A stretch of 60,359 bases of DNA from Xanthobacteraceae bacterium (GCA_031291475.1 JARLIY010000159.1:1-60359), one strand, 5' to 3'. Positions 26,361 through 34,863 are shown, counted from the stretch's first letter. Notes: generated from the sequence alone by a model not told the origin. Numbers and translations: made by a program.

Positions 26361-27856
26361 ACGGCGCGCTTGTCGGAATCGCCGGCGCCGTCATTCTCGC
26401 GCTGGGGCTTGGGGTTTTGGCGCGGCGCGGCCGGCAAATGGGGTTCGAACAATGGACCGTCGCCGGCCGCTCGTTCGGAGCGCCGCTCGTTTTCCTGCTC
26501 ATGGCCGGCGAGATCTACACGACCTTCACCTTTCTCGGCGGCAGCGGCTTTGCTTACGGCAGGGGCGGCCCGACCTATTACATTCTTTGCTATGCGACGC
26601 TTGCTTACGTCATGTCCTATTTTTTGCTGCCGCCGATCTGGCGTTACGGCCGCGACTACGGCCTCTATTCGCAATCTGATTTTTTTATCCGCAAATACGA
26701 CAGCCCCGCGCTCGGCATCCTCGTCTCACTCGTCGGCATCGTGGCGCTGATCCCGTATCTGGTGTTGCAGTTCAAAGGACTCGGCATCATCGTCGAGATT
26801 GCCGGCTACGGCGCGATCGCACCGACGCCGGCGGTTTGGATCGGCGGCGCCGCCGCCACCGCGTACGTGATGGTGTCGGGCGTGCGCGGCTCGGCGTGGA
26901 CTGCGGTCGCCAAAGACGTGATGATCCTCGTGGTCGTGGTGTTCCTCGGCATCTATTTTCCGTTGCACTATTACGGCAGCCTCGGCGCGATGTTCGCCGC
27001 CATCGAAGCGGCCAAGCCCGGTTTCACCGTGCTGCCGGCGCATGGTGAGAGCGTGTGGTGGTTTTCGTCCACCGTTGTGTTGACCGCGCTCGGCTTTTAT
27101 ATGTGGCCGCACAGCTTCGCTTCGATCTATACGGCGCGCGACAGCAGAGTCATCCGCAAGAACGCCGTGTTCCTGCCGCTCTATCAATTGATCCTGCTGT
27201 TCGTGTTCTTCGCCGGCTTCGCGGCGATCCTGCAAGTTCCGGGGCTCAACGGTGCCGATGTCGACCTCGCCTTGTTCAAGCTCTCGGTCAAGACGTTCGA
27301 TCCCTGGATAGTTGGGGTGATCGGCGCGGCGGGCGTGCTCACGGCGCTCGTGCCCGGCTCGATGATCCTGATGGCGGCGGCGACGTTGTCCGCCAACAAC
27401 CTCTATCGCGCGGCCGACCGTTCAGCCGACGACGCGCGCGTATTGCGCATCGCCAGGCTCCTGGTGCCTCTGGTGGCGCTGGTGGCGGTCTATTTCACCC
27501 TTGCCGGCGGACAGACCATCGTGGCGCTGCTGCTGATGGGCTACAGTTTGGTCACCCAGCTTTTCCCTCCGCTCCTTCTCAGCTTGACCCGCAACAACTG
27601 GGTGACGCGCGAGGGCGCCGCGGCCGGCATCGTCGCCGGCGTCGCCACGGTCGCGGCAGTCAGCCTCACGCACACCACCATCGGCACGCTGTTTCCCGCT
27701 TTGCCGGCGCAAATCAAGGAGCTCAACGTCGGGATCGTCGCGCTCGCGGTCAATATCGTGGTCTTGATTGTGGTCAGCGCCGGGACAAAGCTCGTGGTGC
27801 GAAACGGTGGATCGGCGCCGCCAGCTAATGCGTCGTCCTTTTGGCCCGAATCTTGA
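26357..27856 (+). CDS. sodium:solute symporter (MctP-like)
   Basis: This 499-residue protein has about 13 membrane helices of the SSS (LeuT-fold) family. The segment QWTVAGRSFGAPLVFLLMAGE is the usual gate region after helix 1. The partner small DUF3311 protein overlaps its start, which points to the monocarboxylate/MctP subgroup. It probably takes up a small organic acid with Na+ or H+. Specificity is not readable. The ATG at 26357 is chosen because of the overlap. The frame extends upstream into DUF3311 without good reason to use an earlier start. Confidence 0.88.
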   Translation: MNGALVGIAGAVILALGLGVLARRGRQMGFEQWTVAGRSFGAPLVFLLMAGEIYTTFTFLGGSGFAYGRGGPTYYILCYATLAYVMSYFLLPPIWRYGRDYGLYSQSDFFIRKYDSPALGILVSLVGIVALIPYLVLQFKGLGIIVEIAGYGAIAPTPAVWIGGAAATAYVMVSGVRGSAWTAVAKDVMILVVVVFLGIYFPLHYYGSLGAMFAAIEAAKPGFTVLPAHGESVWWFSSTVVLTALGFYMWPHSFASIYTARDSRVIRKNAVFLPLYQLILLFVFFAGFAAILQVPGLNGADVDLALFKLSVKTFDPWIVGVIGAAGVLTALVPGSMILMAAATLSANNLYRAADRSADDARVLRIARLLVPLVALVAVYFTLAGGQTIVALLLMGYSLVTQLFPPLLLSLTRNNWVTREGAAAGIVAGVATVAAVSLTHTTIGTLFPALPAQIKELNVGIVALAVNIVVLIVVSAGTKLVVRNGGSAPPANASSFWPES

Positions 27857-27905
27857 TTGTCACGAGCCGGGGATATGAAAGAATCGTGACCCTTGAGGTT
27901 TCGGG

Positions 27906-28163
27906 ATGGATGTGGCGAAGCCCAAATCCCAGCACGGCCAGTCGCATGAGCCGGGCAAGGAGCCCGGCTTTGATTCCGAGCTTGACCGCAAGCACTATTA
28001 TCTCGCCCATGAAACGGTGGTCCGCCGCGAGAAAGAGTCTTCGATGGGGCCGATCTCGTTTGCGATCTTTTCATTCCTCAACAAAATTTCCAGCCGGGCG
28101 CCCGATTATTTCAAGATTCCCCATGACGGCGTCATCGAAGTGGGCTTCCGCATCGAGATTTGA
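27906..28163 (+). CDS. stand-alone Kup (potassium transporter) C-terminal domain-like protein
   Basis: This 85-residue product has no membrane segment. From residue 27 it follows the end of rhizobial Kup K+ transporters in order: YYLAHETVV, a short loop, SFAIFSFLNKISSRAPDYF, and the terminal KIPHDGVIEVGFRIEI. Kup proteins end in the equivalent FF.IP..RV.ELG..IEI. The 26 N-terminal residues are polar (HGQSHEPGKEPGFDSELD) and are not from Kup. The transport core is absent: the symporter gene ends 49 bases upstream. It could be a genuine small cytosolic regulator or a relic. It is read as intact because start, stop and domain are clean. Confidence 0.6.
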   Translation: MDVAKPKSQHGQSHEPGKEPGFDSELDRKHYYLAHETVVRREKESSMGPISFAIFSFLNKISSRAPDYFKIPHDGVIEVGFRIEI

Positions 28164-28280
28164 CGGCGGCCGAAACGCCTTGATGCGTCGGGCGGCGTCG
28201 TGCATGTTCCGCCGACGGGAGATTGAAGAGAGCGGCCGGGTTAACGGCCATATCCTTTCAGTCACGTTCGGGAGGATCAT

Positions 28281-29486
28281 ATGCGTTTCGTCGCCTTCAC
28301 TCTGGCCGCGTTCCTGCTTTTCGCGCCCGCCGCCGCGCACGCCCAGATATCCGGAGGCAAGGTCGGGATCGGCGTGCTCACCGATCTTTCCGGGCCTTAC
28401 GAGCAGAATTCCGGCACCGGCTCCGTGGAGGCGGCGAAGATGGCGGCGGAAGAGTTCGGCAACCAGGTCAACGGCGCGGCGATCGAGATCGTGGCCGCCG
28501 ACCATCAGAACAAGCCTGATATCGGCGCCGCGATCGCGCGGCGTTGGTTCGATCTCGATCAGGTCGACGCCGTGACCGATCTGGTCAACTCGGCGGTGGC
28601 GTTCGCCGTGCTGGAGATCGCCAAAACCGACAACAAGGCGGTGTTGCTGACCAGCGCTGGATCGGCCGACTTCACCGGTAAGGCCTGCGCGCCGGACAAT
28701 TCGGTGCACTGGGTCTACGACACCTACGAGATCGGCTCCGCCATCGGCAAAGCCGTGCCGCAGCTCGGCAAGAACTGGTTCTTCATCACCGCCGATTACG
28801 TCTATGGCCGCTCGCTGCAGGACGGCGCCACCGCCTTTATCGAGAAGAACGGCGGCAAGGTCGTCGGCTCGGTCCGCCACCCGCTCGGCACGACGGATTT
28901 TTCGTCCTTCATGCTGCAAGCGCAGGCGTCCAAGGCGGACGTGGTAGCGATCGCCAACGGCGGCGACGACGCCATCAACTCGGTCAAGAGCGCGCGCGAA
29001 TTCGGCATCACCGAGACGCAGAAGGTGGTGCCGTTCGGTCTCGACTCGCTGCCGGCGATCCGTTCCACCAGCCTGCAACTCGCCCAGGGCATGATGTATG
29101 TCTCGCCCTGGCTGCCCGATCGCGACGACGCGGCCAAAGCGTTCTTCGCCAAGTTTATGGAGCGGCGCAAGATCGCGCCGACGAGCTTCCAGGTCGGCAC
29201 CTATTCCGTGGTCCGCAGCTACCTCAAGGCGGTCGCGGCGACGAACTCGGACGATCCGAAAACCGTGATCGCCAAAATGCGCGAGACGCCGGTGGACGAC
29301 GCCTTCACGCCGAGCGGAAAATTGCGGCCCGACGGCCGCATGGTGCACGACGTCTATCTCGTGCAGATCAAATCGCCGGCCGAGTCGAAGGGCGAATGGG
29401 ATTTGCTGAAGCTCGTCGCCACGATTCCGGGCGATGCGGTCTTCCGCCCGATGGCGGACGGCGGCTGTCCCGCAGTCGCGCATTAG
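28281..29486 (+). CDS. branched-chain-type ABC transporter substrate-binding protein (orphan)
   Basis: This 401-residue protein has a Sec signal (MRFVAFTLAAFLLFAPAAAHA) and a Peripla_BP_6 (LivK-like) fold: VGIGVLTDLSGPY, AKMAAEEFGN, and NWFFITADYVYGRSL. No permease or ATPase gene follows. The next gene, 17 bases on, is a CoA-ligase-like enzyme. Such orphan binding proteins in this order often bind aromatic or dicarboxylic acids, but the ligand is not readable here. A GGGAGG ribosome site precedes the ATG. Confidence 0.88.
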   Translation: MRFVAFTLAAFLLFAPAAAHAQISGGKVGIGVLTDLSGPYEQNSGTGSVEAAKMAAEEFGNQVNGAAIEIVAADHQNKPDIGAAIARRWFDLDQVDAVTDLVNSAVAFAVLEIAKTDNKAVLLTSAGSADFTGKACAPDNSVHWVYDTYEIGSAIGKAVPQLGKNWFFITADYVYGRSLQDGATAFIEKNGGKVVGSVRHPLGTTDFSSFMLQAQASKADVVAIANGGDDAINSVKSAREFGITETQKVVPFGLDSLPAIRSTSLQLAQGMMYVSPWLPDRDDAAKAFFAKFMERRKIAPTSFQVGTYSVVRSYLKAVAATNSDDPKTVIAKMRETPVDDAFTPSGKLRPDGRMVHDVYLVQIKSPAESKGEWDLLKLVATIPGDAVFRPMADGGCPAVAH

Positions 29487-29503
29487 CGATCTGCATTCCG
29501 CTG

Positions 29504-30736
29504 ATGGCGGATTTCTACGATACGCTGGAAACGCGCCCGCCCGAGGCGCGCGAGCGCGAGCAATTTTCGGCGCTGCCGGAGGTGATCGCTCGCGCGCTGA
29601 TGGCACCGGGCTGGGCCGAGCAGCTTGCCGGTGTCGAGCCGAAAGCGGTCACCTCGCGCTCAGCGCTCGCCAAGCTGCCGGTCTTGCGGAAGTCCGATCT
29701 GAAGGAGCGGCAGCAGGGCAGGCCGCCGTTCGGCGGCTTTGCCACGACCGCGCCGGGAAAGCTCAAGCGCCTGTTGATGTCGCCCGGCCCGATCTTCGAG
29801 CCCGAGGGGCACGGCAAGGACTGGTGGAATTCGGCGCGCGCTTTATTTGCCGCGGGCCTGCGCGCGGGCCAATTGGTGCACAACAGCTTTGCCTATCACC
29901 TGACGCCCGGCGGCTTCATCATTGAGTCCGGCGCGCATGCGCTCGGCTGCGCGGTTATTCCCGGCGGGGTCGGCAATACCGAGCAGCAAATCGAGGCGAT
30001 CGCGCATCTGCGTCCGAGCGGCTATCTCGGCACGCCGGATTTTCTCAAAATCCTGCTCGATACCGCGGGGAAGTCCGGCAAGGACGTGTCCTCAATCAAG
30101 CGCGGGCTTGTCTCCGGCGCGGCGCTGCCGGCATCGTTGCGCGCCGAGCTGCAGTCCCGCGGCGTTGCGGTTCTGCAAGCCTATGCCACCGCCGAGCTCG
30201 GCGCGATCGCCTACGAGACGCCGGCGTTGGAGGGAATGGTGATCAACGAAAGCGTCATCGTCGAGATCGTGCGGCCGGGCACCGGCGACCCGGTCGCCGA
30301 AGGCGAAGTGGGGGAGGTGGTCGTCACCTCGTTCAACGCCGATTATCCGATGATACGCCTTGCGACCGGCGATCTTTCCGCGGTGCTGGCCGGGCGCTCG
30401 CCGTGCGGGCGCACTAACACCCGCATCAAGGGCTGGATGGGCCGCGCCGACCAGACGACCAAGGTCAAGGGCATGTTCGTGCATCCGGGGCAGATCGTCG
30501 AAGTCGCCAAACGTCACCCGGAGCTCGGACGCGTGCGTCTTTCCGTCACCCGCGAAGCGGAGCAGGATGTGATGACGCTCACGGCCGAATACGCCGGCGC
30601 GGCGAGCGGGCTCGCCGACGCCGTGGCGGCGACCTTGCAGGCCGTCACCAAGCTCAAAGGCCGCGTGACATTGGTCGCGCCCGGCACGCTGCCCAACGAC
30701 GGCAAGATCATCGCCGACGAGCGCAGTATTGGGTGA
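29504..30736 (+). CDS. phenylacetate--CoA ligase-like adenylate-forming protein, atypical P-loop
   Basis: This 410-residue protein (ATG 29504) has the PaaK-type start YDTLETRPPEARERE and the AMP-binding C-terminal landmarks: ATAELGAIAYE, RLATGDLSAVL, RIKGWMGRADQTTKVKGMFV. The Gly/Ser/Thr-rich ATP P-loop (SGTTG) expected near residue 85 is replaced by FATTAPGKLKRLLMSPG. It therefore belongs to a divergent COG1541 subgroup whose activity is uncertain. It is 17 bases downstream of an orphan LivK-like binding protein, suggesting co-expression for use of an organic acid. Confidence 0.78.
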   Translation: MADFYDTLETRPPEAREREQFSALPEVIARALMAPGWAEQLAGVEPKAVTSRSALAKLPVLRKSDLKERQQGRPPFGGFATTAPGKLKRLLMSPGPIFEPEGHGKDWWNSARALFAAGLRAGQLVHNSFAYHLTPGGFIIESGAHALGCAVIPGGVGNTEQQIEAIAHLRPSGYLGTPDFLKILLDTAGKSGKDVSSIKRGLVSGAALPASLRAELQSRGVAVLQAYATAELGAIAYETPALEGMVINESVIVEIVRPGTGDPVAEGEVGEVVVTSFNADYPMIRLATGDLSAVLAGRSPCGRTNTRIKGWMGRADQTTKVKGMFVHPGQIVEVAKRHPELGRVRLSVTREAEQDVMTLTAEYAGAASGLADAVAATLQAVTKLKGRVTLVAPGTLPNDGKIIADERSIG

Positions 30737-30865
30737 GCAGAAATTCAGCGGCGCCCGCGACTGCGAAGATACCTGCACAGCATATCTGGCCCAAGAATTG
30801 CCTATTGTGGAGACGATTACGTTCGCCATGCACGTCGCCGGCGTATCAATTATCATGGCACGGCA

Positions 30866-31792
30866 ATGCCGATTCTCAGCGTCAGGCACGAGACGACCTA
30901 CCACTATAATCGGCCGGTCGCATTCGGCGAACACCGGATGATGTTGCGTCCGCGCGACGACGACGATCAAAAGGTGATTGAAACGGAGATCGAAATCACG
31001 CCCAGGCCGAGGCAACTGGCTTGGACGCGGGACAGCTTCGGCAATCACGTAGCGACCGCTTATTTTGCCGACCAGGCCTGCGAGCTTCGCTTTGTCAGCA
31101 ACATCCGTCTCGACCATGCGCCGGCCGGCTTTCGCGCGACCGATATAGAGGATTGTGCCCGCACCTATCCGTTCGCCTACGCAGCGGAAGATTGGGTGGA
31201 CCTCGAACGTTTCACCGAACCGCTCTCTCCGCATCCCGCAATTGATCGCTGGAGCGCCGCGTTCTTCCGCGACGACGGCACCGCCGACACTTGCGATCTG
31301 CTCGGCGAGATGACGCGCACCATCAGGCGCACCTTCAAACATATTTCGCGGCACGAGAAGGGCATCCAGGCGCCGGCCACGACGCTCAAGCTTGGGCGCG
31401 GCAGTTGTCGCGATCTCGCCGTGCTGATGATTGCGGCGCTACGCGCGCGCGGAATTGCCGCCCGGTTCGTGTCCGGATATCTGCATTTAGCCGATGACGA
31501 CCACGATCTTACAGCCGGCGGCAACACCCACGCCTGGGTTCAGGTCTACGTCCCGGGTCCAGGTTGGATCGACCTCGATCCGTCGGCGGGCACCGTGGGA
31601 AATGAAAATCTCATCCGTGTCGCGGTCGCGCGCGACCCGCGCGAGGCAATCCCTCTGCAAGGCACGTGGTTCGGTAGCGCGGCGGATCATCTGGCCATGA
31701 AAGTCGCCGTGAAGGTCACTGCGGCTCCCGGCCCCGCAATTGCAGGGAGGGCGAAGAAGTTTTCCGGCGCGGCGCATCGGGCCTGCCGATAG
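30866..31792 (+). CDS. transglutaminase-like cysteine protease fold protein
   Basis: This 308-residue protein has an N-terminal beta domain beginning LSVRHETTYHYNRPV (Bact_transglu_N) and a transglutaminase core. The catalytic triad is complete: C181 (GRGSCRDLA), H222 (NTHAWVQVY) and D238 (IDLDPSAG). There is no signal peptide, so it is presumed cytosolic. In many bacteria such genes accompany an alpha-E/circularly permuted ATP-grasp pair, which is absent here. Instead it converges on a second, related gene 42 bases away. Substrate unknown. Confidence 0.88.
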   Translation: MPILSVRHETTYHYNRPVAFGEHRMMLRPRDDDDQKVIETEIEITPRPRQLAWTRDSFGNHVATAYFADQACELRFVSNIRLDHAPAGFRATDIEDCARTYPFAYAAEDWVDLERFTEPLSPHPAIDRWSAAFFRDDGTADTCDLLGEMTRTIRRTFKHISRHEKGIQAPATTLKLGRGSCRDLAVLMIAALRARGIAARFVSGYLHLADDDHDLTAGGNTHAWVQVYVPGPGWIDLDPSAGTVGNENLIRVAVARDPREAIPLQGTWFGSAADHLAMKVAVKVTAAPGPAIAGRAKKFSGAAHRACR

Positions 31793-31834
31793 GTTGGCGG
31801 CCATTGAACTGTGTTCGCCGCCGACCGGCCCCTT

Positions 31835-32647
31835 TCATTCCGCCGGCACTTCGTCGGCCCAGACGCGAAATCCCGACAAGGTTCCTGGGCCAAAGGTATA
31901 GGTGAGGGGCACGTCCGCGGCATCGCGGCCCTGGGCGATCAAGATGCGGCCGATGCGCGGGGTATTGTTGCGCGGGTCGAAGGTATGCCAGCGGCCGCCG
32001 AGATAGACCTCGATCCACGCGGCGAAATCATTGGGCGGGTACGGCGGTGGAAGGCCAACATCGGTCAGGTAACCGGTGCAATAGCGTGCCGGAATGTTCA
32101 AGCAGCGGCAAAAAGTGACGGCAAGATGCGCATAATCACGGCACACGCCGCTGCGCTCTGCGTACGTTTCCGATGCGGTTCTGGTAGCGCGGGAATGCTC
32201 GTAACCGAAGGTTACGTGACGATGCACGAAGTCGCAGATCGCTTGCACCCGCGGCCAGCCAAGCGGTGTGTTTCCGAATAGGCGCCAAGCCTCGTCGGAT
32301 AGACGATCGGTCTCGCAGTAACGGCTGCCCAGCAAAAACAATATGACTTCCGCCGGCAAGTGCTGAACCTGGTGCTGCATGGCGCCCAGATCGATCGGGT
32401 CCGGCATGCCCAAGTCACGAATAAAGGCGTCGGTGCCGAGGTTGAAATGGCCGCCGGGCGCAACGAGGCGGCTGCACCAATTTCCGAAGCTGTCGCGGTA
32501 GCCTTCGACGGGAACCGGAGGGGTCGTTATCAGATAATCCGGACGCTCCAGTTCGGACACGCGCGAGGAGTGCACGTTCAATGTCAAAATCATCGGCGTT
32601 GCTTGCGGGAACTCGAAGTTGAGTTCGCAACCCAGATGGATACGCAT
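31835..32647 (-). CDS. transglutaminase-like protein lacking the catalytic histidine
   Basis: This 270-residue protein resembles the previous one, with catalytic-type Cys at C169 (RSGVCRDYAHLA) and Asp at D224 (RWHTFDPRNN). At the position where H precedes A-W, it has Ala (NDFAAWIEVYL). It therefore keeps two of three triad residues. Several rhizobial homologues, as I recall, share DFAAW, so this is probably a real subgroup rather than a mutation. It may act non-catalytically, or another residue may fill the role. It is convergent with the intact copy at 30866-31792. Confidence 0.82.
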   Translation of the reverse strand: MRIHLGCELNFEFPQATPMILTLNVHSSRVSELERPDYLITTPPVPVEGYRDSFGNWCSRLVAPGGHFNLGTDAFIRDLGMPDPIDLGAMQHQVQHLPAEVILFLLGSRYCETDRLSDEAWRLFGNTPLGWPRVQAICDFVHRHVTFGYEHSRATRTASETYAERSGVCRDYAHLAVTFCRCLNIPARYCTGYLTDVGLPPPYPPNDFAAWIEVYLGGRWHTFDPRNNTPRIGRILIAQGRDAADVPLTYTFGPGTLSGFRVWADEVPAE

Positions 32648-32671
32648 GCAATCTCCGACCGCTGCGGCCCC

Positions 32672-32881
32672 TTACGCCGCCCGCTTAACTTCCCTGGTAT
32701 CGATCCCTTTGCAGGAAGGGCAAAGGAAGATGAACTGTTCCGGGCGCATTCCAAGTTTTGCGATCGTGCGGACGCGCTTCATGGTGTCGCCGCAGCAGAC
32801 GCACACGATGGTGGGTGGCGTCCCTGCCGGGTATGGCGGCGAGCGTTCGATGGCGGATATCGATCGCTGGTCATACGGCAT
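32672..32881 (-). CDS. small zinc-ribbon protein
   Basis: This 69-residue basic protein has paired cysteines CVCCGD near residue 27 and CPSCKG near residue 54, separated by a basic stretch (TMKRVRTIAKLGMRPEQ). That spacing suits a one-zinc ribbon. Such short proteins often bind nucleic acid or ribosomes, but the role is unknown. It lies 24 bases upstream of the His-less transglutaminase gene on the same strand, so they may be co-transcribed. The N-terminal 25 residues are low-complexity, and the true start could be internal. Confidence 0.6.
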   Translation of the reverse strand: MPYDQRSISAIERSPPYPAGTPPTIVCVCCGDTMKRVRTIAKLGMRPEQFIFLCPSCKGIDTREVKRAA

Positions 32882-33055
32882 ATCCGCGGCTCCACTGAAT
32901 CAGGCGGGAGCGCTATCGGACTCTCAGTCACCGACGCCTGGCGCGCCGCTGTCGATGATTATTACATGTAAGGCTGATTACGACAGATGCGAGTCAAGCC
33001 TTGGACAGAAGGCGATTTTCTGCGACCGCGCCGGCACATTTGTGAATGCGGTAAT

Positions 33056-33130
33056 TGGCTCCCCGGGCCGGATTCGAACCAGCGACCAACCGGTTAACAG
33101 CCGGTTGCTCTACCGCTGAGCTACCGGGGA
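33056..33130 (-). tRNA. tRNA-Asn (anticodon GUU)
   Basis: On the minus strand this is a 75-nt cloverleaf. The acceptor is TCCCCGG/CCGGGGA with discriminator G and encoded CCA, and the D arm is AGCTCAGCGGTAGAGC. The anticodon loop is CTGTTAA (GUU) and the T loop is GGTTCGAATCC. It is followed 170 bases away by tRNA-Cys on the same strand. Confidence 0.95.
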
Positions 33131-33300
33131 ACAATGGCGGCCTCGCGCGCAAACGCGGCTTGCCTATAACAAAGCCGCGCCGGCTTTGAAAGCCGCTCGC
33201 TGGCGGCGGATACCCAATGCCCGCCAGGCCGCGCCCCGACGGCGCCCGCAGCGGACGACTTGCAGCAAGGCGTCGCAACGCTCGACCGACTGAGAGGGAT

Positions 33301-33374
33301 TGGAGGCCACGCCCGGAATTGAACCGGGGTAAACGGTTTTGCAGACCGCTGCGTAACCACTCCGCCACGTGGCC
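33301..33374 (-). tRNA. tRNA-Cys (anticodon GCA)
   Basis: On the minus strand this is a 74-nt tRNA. The acceptor is GGCCACG/CGTGGCC with discriminator U, as expected for Cys, and an encoded CCA. The anticodon loop is CTGCAAA (GCA) and the T arm is CGGTTCAATTCCG. It lies upstream of tRNA-Asn on the same strand, and the two may be one transcript. The 223 bases to the next gene hold no clear feature. Confidence 0.95.
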
Positions 33375-33597
33375 GTAAGGCGCGAATAGTTAAACGTGAG
33401 CAAACGATTAAGCAATGGCGGCGGCGGTATTGTGTGATTCATTCTGAACGGCCGGCCCTGCCTCGTCTCCCGGTCAGGCCTGAACGCTCGCGTCAGCATA
33501 GGAAGACGGCTCTGGCAAATTCACAAAAACTCCTTATTTCCGGCCTGCGACCGTCTCAAACGCCTGTTTGAATTTCGCTCTACCGTTTAAAAACAAA

Positions 33598-33819
33598 ATG
33601 CGGATGAGGTTGAAGAGCATGTTGGCGAGCGAGCAGATGCGGCCCTTTGGCGACCCGGTCGGCGACCGGATCAAGCATCGACCGGCCTGCCCGAATTGCG
33701 GCAGGCCGATGCATCTGATGCGCACCACGCCGCGCGCCGGCGGCTTGTCGGATTTGCGGACGTATAGCTGCGGCGAGTGTGGAGTCGGAGCGACCCTGGC
33801 AGCCGACGACGACGTTTAG
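33598..33819 (+). CDS. small zinc-ribbon protein
   Basis: This 73-residue protein has a zinc-ribbon: CPNCGRPM followed by CGECGVGATL, with the linker MRTTPRAGGLSDLRTYS between. Similar short single-ribbon proteins with a C-P-x-C-G-x-P-M start are common in Bradyrhizobium-type genomes, but function is unknown. Starts at 33598, 33604 and 33619 are possible. None has a perfect ribosome site. A strong terminator follows directly at 33847-33903, which supports this being a free-standing gene. Confidence 0.65.
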   Translation: MRMRLKSMLASEQMRPFGDPVGDRIKHRPACPNCGRPMHLMRTTPRAGGLSDLRTYSCGECGVGATLAADDDV

Positions 33820-33846
33820 GCGAGCAACGACAAGTTGCCCGGCCCG

Positions 33847-33903
33847 GAGCCCCAAGCACGTTTGTCCCGCTCCCCTCGGCGGTGCTTGGGGCTCCCTCTT
33901 TTT
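33847..33903 (+). terminator. rho-independent terminator of the zinc-ribbon gene
   Basis: A perfect 13-bp inverted repeat (GAGCCCCAAGCAC with GTGCTTGGGGCTC) encloses a 22-base loop. It is followed on the plus strand by CCTC and a run of five T. It begins 27 bases after the stop of the zinc-ribbon gene and separates it from the PIMT-like gene. Confidence 0.82.
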
Positions 33904-33974
33904 CAGGCGTGCCCGACCTGCTTGCGTTTTGCCGGTCCCTGCCGCAAAACGCTCTTAGACGACGAGGGCCAAGC

Positions 33975-34625
33975 ATGTTCGACGCTGCCAATGCGCGCCG
34001 TTTGATGGTGGATGGACAGGTCCGCATCGCCGACGTCACCGACACCGGCCTGCTGGACGCGATGGCGACCCTGCCGCGCGAACGATTCCTGCCGCCGTCG
34101 CTGGCGCCGCTCGCTTATGTCGACGCCGATATTCCGATCGGGAGGGGCCGCGCGCTGCTCAAGCCGATGGTGCTCGCCAAGCTCATTCAAGCTGCGCGCT
34201 TGCGCAAGGAAGATCGGGTGCTCGATCTGGGTTGCGCGACCGGCTATTCGGCGGCCCTTCTGGCGCGGCTTGCCGGTTCCGTGATCGCGCTGGAAGAGGA
34301 CGCCGATCTAGCGCGGCAAGCCAAGGAAGCGCTCGCTAGCGTCGGCGCCGCCGGGGTTGAAGTCGTGGTCGGACCTTTGACCGCCGGGTGGCCGGCGGGC
34401 GGCTCCTACGACGTCATCCTGCTCGAAGGCGCGACCGAAATCGCGCCGGAGAGTCTGGGCCCTCAACTCAAGCCCGACGGCCGGCTCCTCTGCGTGTACG
34501 GCCGTACGCCGGCAAAGGGGACGATTTTTCACATGATCGAGGGTCACCTCGTGGGCCGCCCGATTTTTGATGCCGCGGCCCGGCTGCTGCCGGGCTTTGT
34601 CGCGCCGCCGGGATTCGTTTTTTAG
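33975..34625 (+). CDS. protein-L-isoaspartate methyltransferase-like protein
   Basis: This 216-residue SAM-dependent methyltransferase of the PIMT family has motif I at VLDLGCATGYSAAL. It has the typical N-terminal region RERFLPPSLAPLAYVDADIPIG. In classical PIMT this is followed by the catalytic G-x-T-(I/V)-S. Here it reads GRGRALLKPM, so the usual Thr/Ser is missing. It may not repair isoaspartate. Annotation pipelines commonly call these proteins Pcm. The gene lies 240 bases upstream of tolC on the same strand, a common rhizobial arrangement. Confidence 0.82.
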   Translation: MFDAANARRLMVDGQVRIADVTDTGLLDAMATLPRERFLPPSLAPLAYVDADIPIGRGRALLKPMVLAKLIQAARLRKEDRVLDLGCATGYSAALLARLAGSVIALEEDADLARQAKEALASVGAAGVEVVVGPLTAGWPAGGSYDVILLEGATEIAPESLGPQLKPDGRLLCVYGRTPAKGTIFHMIEGHLVGRPIFDAAARLLPGFVAPPGFVF

Positions 34626-34863
34626 CCCAATATCGGGCCGGTTGAGTCCGGCAAAAGCCCTTTGATTTCAAGCCTTCCCTGTGGCGCGAATGTGCCAATA
34701 CCCAGAAATTTGCGAATAAGCCCAATGAGGGGTTTCACCCGGTTCTCCGCCCGCCTAAGGTTGGATTTGGTTGCGTCGGCTCGGTTGGCTGCTGTGTTTT
34801 GTTGTTGTCTGGACGGCAAACCCGCGGGGGAAGCGGGGCACGCAGACAGGGTAGCGTCATCTC

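Noticed and set aside
28071..29606. 511-codon minus-strand open frame opposite the binding-protein gene
   Set aside because: The plus strand has a signal peptide and a full Peripla_BP_6 domain; the antisense frame has no recognisable feature.
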